DNA from: Diphasiastrum complanatum
Taxonomy: Eukaryota > Streptophyta > Lycopodiopsida > Lycopodiales > Lycopodiaceae
DNA: 64,000 nt
Assembly (NCBI GenBank): GCA_029204225.1
Contig: CM055108.1
Coordinates: forward strand, 22,302,326-22,366,325
Direction of reading: 5' to 3'
Each line of letters opens with the position of its first letter. Within the stretch, counting starts at the first letter, position 1. The notes beneath the pieces were generated by a model, which was not told the DNA's origin, searched no databases, and saw only the letters and a program-made list of their open reading frames with translations. A program made the position numbers and the translations under genes. Positions 57,508-64,000 of the stretch are shown one piece after another.

Positions 57508-58118
57508 TAAATGACGAACACGAATGAGAAACGAACTCAAACTAAAAACGTTCGTGCGTAGCGGAATGAGTTAAATGACTCTCTCCCTAAGCATGACTAC
57601 GCCTATCAGAATGAACAGAACTTTAGTGATAGAAATCACAGTCATTCTAGATTACGTAGCCAAACATTTAAATGGATGAAGAGCTAGATGAATAATTTGT
57701 CGTGAATTGCAAGAAAAATTATCTGTCGCGAATGATTCGCGAAGAGCTAGACTATGCTCGATTGATGATTAGTCGCGAATTATTCGCGAAAGACAAGACT
57801 AAAAGCTAATCGTCTATTACCAAAAAGAGCAACAAGAAAGATCAGACAAAATGAAGAATAAGCATAGCAATATTGACAGATCTAAAATGAAGAACAAATG
57901 AACTGTGTCAGATTAAGTATATCAAGTATACAAGTCAATAATGCGGTAGAGCACAAGACTGTAGCGGACGAAACCGCGTGCCCTACAAAGCTTATTTCTG
58001 TCTGTAATGAAAAATGAAACCTCCTTCACTTGTTCTAGACTTATCTTGCTTCATCAAGATTCATCATCATCATCATAGAATACGCAGATGCTATCCAATA
58101 TATATACATAATATTACA
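57508..58118 (-). repeat. 5' LTR of element J, outer part (probable)
   Basis: If element L is removed, this sequence continues the 54825-54852 LTR. A possible outer end is AATATTACA at 58118, giving TG...CA ends. It contains two copies of the palindrome TCGCGAAT-N-ATTCGCGA (57726-57742 and 57773-57789). No second LTR of J is in the window, so the right end is not proven. Confidence 0.45.
57726..57789. promoter_or_regulatory. paired palindromes TCGCGAAT-N-ATTCGCGA
   Basis: Two 17-bp palindromes (57726-57742, centre G; 57773-57789, centre T) lie 47 bp apart, with a degraded third near 57700. Such repeated perfect palindromes in an LTR could bind a dimeric transcription factor, but no factor can be named from sequence. 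Confidence 0.5.
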
Positions 58119-58679
58119 GGTGTGCATATGCAAAAGTACAAAGTGGATGTGTTGTCTATAGGAGATCGTGGGTGGCTGCAATTGTTGTCCAATCTGTTAG
58201 CGCAACTGCATAGGGTGAGGGTGAAAAGGGTGCGACATCAGCTAGTACTAAAGTGAACGTTGGTGATGATGCAAAAGTGCATCACTATTACGAATGGCCT
58301 TAGGATAAGATTTACAGGGTGCCTCATCTGTTAGGGAACCTTTGGCATTCAGTAAGGTAGTGTCTCCTTTCGCCTGTCACCATGACCTGTGCAAGAACAC
58401 AGTATCACGATTCATTCACCTTTCCTTTGCCTGTGTGAATTTGCGTGTAAAAATGCAGACTGCGTGACAACGTTAGAAAAAAAATGCAGCATGAATGGAG
58501 GCAAATTAAATTGGGATTTAGGAGAGTAGGAGGAGTAAATCCACATAGTCAAGGTGTTGCCCTTGAGGTGTAAGCACGGTCAGTTCCCGCGATTTGGGCC
58601 TGGCGTTGCCTGCACGTAGGACAGATGAGGTAGTGTGCTACGATTAGGTTGGTGTAAGCACGGTCTGTGCCTTGTGGGG
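58119..58679. other. no gene seen
   Basis: Short spacer between the probable LTR of element J and the left LTR of element M. No coding motif and no tandem repeat. Confidence 0.5.
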
Positions 58680-59471
58680 TGACAAAATTTTCAGATTTCA
58701 CACATGTGGGAAATGTCCACAAGTATGATGGATCTAATTAAGCTTTGTGATTGGCACAGTAACCTGATTCTAGATTGATTAGCAAGATCTAGTTTAGAAG
58801 AAATGGCTTAACCACAATCTAGCATGCTAAGCAACTGAATATGATAGAAATGAATCAGTAATGAGCAAAAGTACAACATATCAGTGTATAAGAATTAGCT
58901 TCAACACGAGTTAGAGAGAGAAAAGTAGAGAGATAACAAGCAAAATAGTTTAGATCCAAAATGGCATGAGATAGCTACAAAACTTTGGTTCTTCATCATT
59001 GATTGTGAGGAGAGCTACACATATTTATGGAGTTTGAGGTAGCTCGAGGTAGAACCACATCCATCCATTACAAAATGACATCTAAAGTGACATCTAGAGT
59101 TTATGTGACATTTGTCACTTGCCATGCATGAAATTCTACCAACTTTTTACAATTGTACTAGTTCTAACTAACAAAGTACAAATCATCATGCATGTGTCCA
59201 TTACACTTTGTGCATGCCTTGCATGTCACTATGGATCACTTACAATTAATGCATGTGAATTGCCACGAGTTTCTACAAGCATGACTTTGCTAATTCTATG
59301 TCTACAAACTATATGCAAGTTGTATTCATCAATCTAGATATTACATAACCATGTAGCTCGAGTTTTATGTAGGCCAAACTTGGCATTTTGCATTAATGAG
59401 CTACATACTTGCATGATACAACATTTGTAGCAAGCCAAGAAATCAATATGGATTGTTTTTCAATTTTAACA
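58680..59471 (-). repeat. 3' LTR of element M
   Basis: Plus-strand ends are TGACAAAATTTTC and CAATTTTAACA, inverted matches of each other. On the minus strand a purine tract TTTAGGAGGAG precedes TGTTAAAATTG. The length is 792 bp; no second copy is in the window. Confidence 0.75.
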
Positions 59472-59534
59472 CTCCTCCTAAACATAATCTATATTGATTT
59501 GAACATGGATCTTGGTATAACTCCAAGATTGGCT

Positions 59535-61076
59535 CTATGCTTGATGAAGAAACTTTTGCTCAAAGGTTTGGTGTGGCATATCAGCAATACAAGATGATGT
59601 GTCGATGTGCTCCAATTTGATTTCACCTCCAATGAGCTTCTCTCTCACGAAGTGATGTGCAACTTCAATATGCTTGCTCCTTGCATGGAATATTGGGTTG
59701 TTGGCAAGGGCTTGGGCTGAAATGTTGTCACACATGATCACAAATAGATCCTCTTCCATGATTATCTCTAGCTCCACTAGTAACCTCTTGATCCAAAGCA
59801 CTTCCTTTGTTGTTGTAGTGAGTGCCTTGTACTCAGCTTCACATGATGAGAGTGATACAGTATCTTGCTTTTTGGAAAGCCAAGATATCAAGTTTCCTCC
59901 AAGATATATGACATAAGCACTTGTAGATTTTCGATCTGCTCTATCACTTGCAAAATCCGAGTCAGAATAGCCAATAATAGAAAGATCTTCACTTTTATAC
60001 AATAAACCAAAATCAAAAGTTGAAGATATATATCTAAGCACTCTCTTGGCCATTTTCCAATGATAAACAGAAGAATTTTGCATAGTCTGGCTCAATTTAT
60101 GAAAACTAAAGCTTATGTCAGGTCTAGTTATTGTGAGCCAAATTAAGGAGCCTATAAGACTTCTAAAAAGTGTGATGTCCACGAAGGATCTTTCATCACC
60201 TTTGTTAGAGTCCTTTACATTTTGCTCCATAGGTGTTTCTATACTCTTATAATTCAACATATTGAACTTCTTTAACATTGAAAGAGCATACTTGGATTGA
60301 CATACAAAAGCTTTATCTTTAAGAAAGTCAATCTCTAATCCTAGAATATAGTGAATTTTTCCAAGATCTTGCATCTTGAACTCTTTTCCAGGTGCAATCT
60401 TGGTTTCCTCAACTAACTTGGTGCAACTTCCTGTCAAAATGATATCATCAACATAAATAAGAAGGATGACAATGTCTTTATCAAAAAACTTGACATATAA
60501 GGAAGGATCATAGTTACTAGGATTAAATCCTAATGACTTAAGAAAGGTGTTAAGTCGAGAATACCATGACCTTGGAGTTTGCTTTAATCCATATAAACTT
60601 TTGAAGAGCAAGCAAACTTTTTCTTTGTCATGGATGAACCCAATAGGCTGATCCATATAAATCTCTTCTTCTAGATACCTATTTAGACATGCATTAGAGA
60701 CATTTAGTTGGAGAACTTGCCAATTGAAAAAACAAGCAAGAGAAATTATGATTCTAATTGATACCATCTTTGCAACTGGAGCAAAGGTCTCCTCATAATC
60801 AAGTCCATAAACTTGAGCAAAACCTTTAGCACAAAGCCTAGCCTTGTACTTGTTGATTGTGGCATATTGATTATACTTGATTCGAAAAACCCACTTGCAA
60901 CCAATGGTGTGCTTGTTGGATGGAAGATCCACAAGCTCCCATGTCTTATTGGTCATCAAAGTATCATATTCCTCCTTCATGGCAAGGTACCATTCCTTCG
61001 AGTTGAGAGCATCATATACATCCTTTGGCTCCTCATGAGAAATAAAATAAGCACAATTAGTGGAGTTGATTTCCAC
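59535..61076 (-). CDS. element M reverse transcriptase and RNase H
   Basis: A single frame of 513 codons. RT shows NKTWELVDLPSNKHTIGCKW, YKARLCAKGFAQVYG, motif A LQLNVSNACL where the usual Asp is Asn (codon 60702-60704), YGLKQTPRSWY and LLIYVDDIILTG. RNase H follows with GYSDSDFASDRADRKSTS, SSCEAEYKALTT and MCDNISAQALANNP. The end shifts frame after ADM; the normal end (TKPLSKSFFIKHRANLG) can be read in another frame. The Asn in the first metal-binding position should disable DNA synthesis, though YVDD is intact. In intact elements this enzyme copies genomic RNA into DNA inside cytoplasmic particles. Confidence 0.9.
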   Translation of the reverse strand: MEINSTNCAYFISHEEPKDVYDALNSKEWYLAMKEEYDTLMTNKTWELVDLPSNKHTIGCKWVFRIKYNQYATINKYKARLCAKGFAQVYGLDYEETFAPVAKMVSIRIIISLACFFNWQVLQLNVSNACLNRYLEEEIYMDQPIGFIHDKEKVCLLFKSLYGLKQTPRSWYSRLNTFLKSLGFNPSNYDPSLYVKFFDKDIVILLIYVDDIILTGSCTKLVEETKIAPGKEFKMQDLGKIHYILGLEIDFLKDKAFVCQSKYALSMLKKFNMLNYKSIETPMEQNVKDSNKGDERSFVDITLFRSLIGSLIWLTITRPDISFSFHKLSQTMQNSSVYHWKMAKRVLRYISSTFDFGLLYKSEDLSIIGYSDSDFASDRADRKSTSAYVIYLGGNLISWLSKKQDTVSLSSCEAEYKALTTTTKEVLWIKRLLVELEIIMEEDLFVIMCDNISAQALANNPIFHARSKHIEVAHHFVREKLIGGEIKLEHIDTSSCIADMPHQTFEQKFLHQA

Positions 61077-61151
61077 TTGCTTGCCTCTATCTTCATAGGT
61101 AAGCCTTCTAGGCTCAGATCTTTCTCTTTGAGATCTCCTTGGTGAAAAGAT

Positions 61152-61785
61152 TCAAGGTGACTCCTCCTCAATTCTCGGCCCCATCTCTCCATGATAGTCT
61201 TCAAGAGTAATGATTGGAGTATCTTTGTGAGAATCTTTGAGCTTGACCTCCTCAAGAATGTATTTTTTATCTTCATGGAATATAACATCTCTACTCTCAA
61301 TTATAGTTGAGGTAGAGGGAACATAGATTCTGTAAGCTTTCTTGTTGGATGCATATCCAACCATGATCCCTTTAATAGAATTAGGATCATCTCTTCTCCT
61401 TGTTTCCAAGGGCACATTAACAAAGCAAGCACAACCAAAAACTCTAAGGTGATCTACCTTAGGTTTCTTCTTGAACAAGACTTCAAAAGGTGATTTTCTA
61501 GCAAGTGCATTATGAGGTAATCTATTGGACAAATAGTTTGCAGAATTTCTAGCTTCACCCCAATATTCAATAGGCAAAGAAGCTCCTACTCGAATTGCTT
61601 TAGCACATTCACATAAAAATCTGTTTTCCCTCTCAGCTACTCCATTTTGACATGGAGAATAAGCACAAAAAGACTCTCTCTTCATTCCTTCACCTTCACA
61701 ATAATCATGAAACTTGTTGGAGATGTATTCGCCTCCATCACATCTTAAAGCTTTAACTTTAAAAGAAAACTGTTTCTCAACATAA
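61152..61785 (-). pseudogene. element M integrase, C-terminal part
   Basis: The minus strand reads ALRCDGGEYISNKFHDYC (catalytic Asp of the GGEY block), then GMKRESFCAYSPCQNGVAER, YWGEARNSANYLSNRLPHN, FGCACFVNVPLETRR and YRIYVPSTSTIIESRDVIF. The frame ends at 61152 and shifts toward RT. The upstream core lies beyond the solo LTR at 62612 and higher. Confidence 0.87.
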
Positions 61786-61790
61786 GCTTT

Positions 61791-62606
61791 TGTGGGGTAA
61801 GATCTCTCGTCGTATAGCCCTTTCGCCTGTCAACAAAGGTTAGATCACTGGATAGGTGCCTAACTATGCATAGATGCTACTTTTAGTTAATTTTCTACTT
61901 TCTCCCTTAACTCTACTCAGCACTATACCACTCCTCTTTAACTCTACTCTACACTAACATTCATCATAGTTTGGTTGAAGGGAAGGAATGGAGAAGAAGA
62001 GATTGAGAAGAGAGGAGAAAGAGAGAGAAAGAGAGTGAGGGTGTAGGTTAGCTCAAATGCTCCTTATGCTTGCTAATGGAAAAACATTCACTATTGGCAA
62101 ACAATAAACATGGAAATAGAAAGCAAGAGAAAACACAACCAAGAGCAATAGCAAGTAGTGAATAGCAAATGAGGATGCTTCTCTTCCAAAAATGGTAGAG
62201 TTTCCTCCCTCTCATTAAGCATGGAAATAGTGTACAAATGGTGCCTTTTTATAAAATGGGAAAAGCCCTTGCCCCTCAATCTTATTGGCTAATATTCACA
62301 ATGATCCTAACCATTCATCTTGGACCCAACTTGATCCAAGGATCCAAAAAAAGTACATTAGAAATCACAAGATTCATGTGAGTCCCAATTTGGACCCAAC
62401 TCTAAAAAGTGATCTCTAAGTTTAAAAATGACATTGGGCCTCTAGTTTTATTTTAATTACAAGGCCCAAGTCAAGTTTATTTTATTTACAACTTCAATTG
62501 CGTGCTCATTGGGCCATGGGCTTATACACACATTATGCCATGCCCTCGCAACACATTTTATTGGAGGATTTTATTTATTTACACTTTGTTGGGAATACCC
62601 CCAACA
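61791..62606 (-). repeat. solo LTR inserted in element M integrase
   Basis: This 816-bp block has TG...CA ends (TGTGGGGTAAG and TACCCCCAACA on the plus strand; inverted matches) and perfect 5-bp duplications GCTTT at 61786-61790 and 62607-62611. The element M frame resumes on both sides. On the minus strand it begins TGTTGGGGGTATTCCCAAC and has a TATA-like TTATAAAAAGG near 62255. It contains no coding sequence. Its internal region was probably lost by LTR-LTR recombination, although a small non-autonomous element cannot be excluded. Confidence 0.85.
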
Positions 62607-62611
62607 GCTTT

Positions 62612-63793
62612 GAAGATTAGGAAGTGATAAAAAACCATAGCCTTTGAAGAAAGTAGATACAACCAAGTATATCTAATAAAGTCATCAATAAAGGTGACGA
62701 AACATGTTGCACCACCAATACTTTTAGAAGAGGAAAAATATACATCTGAGTGTATAAGCTCCAAAGGATGAGTAGTCTTTATAAAAGACTTCTGATATGG
62801 CTTTCTGTGTGACTTTGCAATGGCACAAGCCTCACAAGGCTTGAAATCTTTAGAAAGAGATTTTGGAAGACCAATAGCCTTCACCTTCTCAACCATAGAA
62901 CACATAGTTTTAAAGTTAGAATGACCCAACCTTCTATGCCACAGCTCCTCCTTAGATAACAAAGCAACTTCACAAAGATTTGCATTCTCATAAGAATTCA
63001 ACTTAAAAATTCCACCACATCTAGATCCATCAGCAAGGATCTCATCATTTTTCTTGATAAAACAAGTATTGGAGTTGAACTTTACATTACAACCATTATC
63101 AAGCAACTTTCCCACACTAATTAAGTTCTTTGTAAGTTTTGGAATGAAAAGAACATTAGAAAGTGCAAGAACTTTTGAAGAAGCAAGTTTCAATGGAATG
63201 TTGCCAATTCCTTCTATTGGGCACTCATGATCATTAGCAGTATAAATAGATCTCTTGACTCCCTTGTAAGGTAAGATTGAGTCAAATGACTCCTTTGAAC
63301 AACACATATGTGAAGAAGCTCCACTATCTATGTACCAAGCTCCATCTTTCTTGAAAGGTGATGAAAAAAAACTGGACACCATGAGTGATCCTTCTCCATC
63401 ACTTGCAACAGAATATTCTTCAATATCTTTGGAGAGATTAGCTTGCTTGAGTTGGTTTTCCTTCTTAAAGCAATTAGAGGCATAGTGCCCCTTCTTGCCA
63501 CAGAAGAAACACTTCACTTTCTTCTTCTTAGTCTTTGAGTTAGAAGGATGAGATGTATCATCCTCTTCACCATCTTTGTCTTGATCTTTGGCTTTGTCTT
63601 TGTTGGATGCTTGAGAGAACTGGTTCTTACTTCTTCCTTTCTGCTTGCCTTTGACAAAGAGGGCTTTGTCACTTCCACCATGTTCGAGTTTGTTCATTTT
63701 GGAGAGTTTATAGCTTTGTCTAGATTCTTCAGAAATAAGAATTCCTTGGAGAGTTTCTATATTAGGCATACTGAACAAGATTATCATAGTCAT
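62612..63793 (-). CDS. element M gag end, protease and integrase start
   Basis: A long frame starts in the late Gag (IETLQGILISEE) and has a basic Lys/Asp-rich stretch and a full knuckle CFFCGKKGHYASNC. The protease follows with WYIDSGASSHMCC, YTANDHECPIEGIGNIP and LTKNLISVGKLL. GAG-pre-integrase has LWHRRLGHSNFKTM and CEACAIAKSHRKPY, and the integrase start has LELIHSDVYF and CFVTFIDDFIRYTWLYL. The frame then runs into the solo LTR. The protease active-site triad DSG is intact. Confidence 0.88.
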
Positions 63794-64000
63794 CTCTCAA
63801 GCCGTTCAGTATGACTTGAACTAGTTCATCTTGGTCAATAGTAACACCAACATATGAAAGCTCTCTATGTAGATCTTTAACTCTCAGAACATAGTTAGAT
63901 GCACTCTGTTCACTTCTTTGAAAACTTTGGAAAATCTGATTCCTAAGAGTGAGTATTCTTTGCTTAATAGATGGACTTTAGTGCATCCCAAGCTTCTTTG
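63794..64000 (-). pseudogene. element M gag, N-terminal part (cut by window edge)
   Basis: In another frame the minus strand encodes QRILTLRNQIFQSF, NYVLRVKDLHREL and QVILNGLRDDYDNLVQ, normal copia Gag residues leading into the frame at 63793. The change of frame near 63785 is a frameshift. The start of Gag lies beyond the right edge. Confidence 0.8.

Larger units (their letters stand above)
58680..64000 (-). mobile_element. Ty1/copia element M, truncated by the window edge
   Basis: The left (3') LTR is 58680-59471, followed on the minus strand by RNase H, RT, integrase, protease and gag, in the order expected when read from the right. Gag continues beyond 64000, so the 5' LTR lies outside the window. 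The integrase is split by an 816-bp solo LTR at 61791-62606. Apart from this and a few frameshifts the reading frames are long. The catalytic Asp of RT motif A is Asn, and RNase H has a frameshift near its end. It belongs to the same family as element L. Confidence 0.9.

Overview
This window looks like nuclear DNA from a land plant with a large, retrotransposon-rich genome. The evidence is one fragment of a spliced nuclear gene for a chloroplast RNA helicase (ISE2/DExH15-like), one spliced gene I do not recognise, and at least thirteen Ty1/copia-type fragments or elements. There are also Ty3/gypsy pieces, a LINE, hAT transposase relics, and (TC)n/(GA)n microsatellites of 80 and 273 bp. Large TE-filled introns fit a fern, gymnosperm, lycophyte or similar large-genome lineage better than a compact angiosperm. 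The species cannot be fixed from the sequence, and there is no sign of a bacterial or organellar origin.

Layout. 1-3.3 kb: a decayed hAT-type transposase gene on the minus strand (BED zinc finger, DUF659-like exon, acidic tail), with low-complexity repeats in its introns. 3.4-7.0 kb: microsatellites, then a 5'-truncated LINE on the plus strand. 7.07-10.89 kb: a 5'-truncated copia element with its 3' LTR, abutting a minus-strand gypsy fragment (10.89-12.7 kb). 12.97-16.81 kb: the first three exons of the ISE2-like helicase on the minus strand; intron 1 holds an hAT/gypsy chimera, and exon 4 onward is not in the window, so intron 3 would exceed 12.9 kb. 16.9-23.6 kb: intergenic DNA with dispersed repeats, two short copia fragments, a triplicated gypsy fragment and a minisatellite. 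23.66-26.13 kb: a plus-strand multi-exon gene of unknown function. 26.1-38.4 kb: decayed DNA with copia fragments and the (GA)n tract.

38.4-64 kb is a stack of copia elements. Element H (38432-44834, minus) has two 655-bp LTRs. Element J (minus) is broken by element K (48329-53695, plus, 251-bp LTRs, TATAG duplication) and by element L (54853-57507, minus, about 730-bp LTRs) in J's own LTR. Element M (58680 to beyond the right edge, minus) is split by an 816-bp solo LTR with a perfect 5-bp duplication. Every element carries frameshifts, stops, deletions or active-site changes, so none looks autonomous as it stands.

The host genes and the mobile elements do not form a pathway. The relationships are positional: elements enlarge the helicase introns, and elements insert into one another. 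No CRISPR array, operon, rRNA or tRNA gene was found. tRNA-like motifs are LTR-retrotransposon primer-binding sites matching initiator tRNA-Met.
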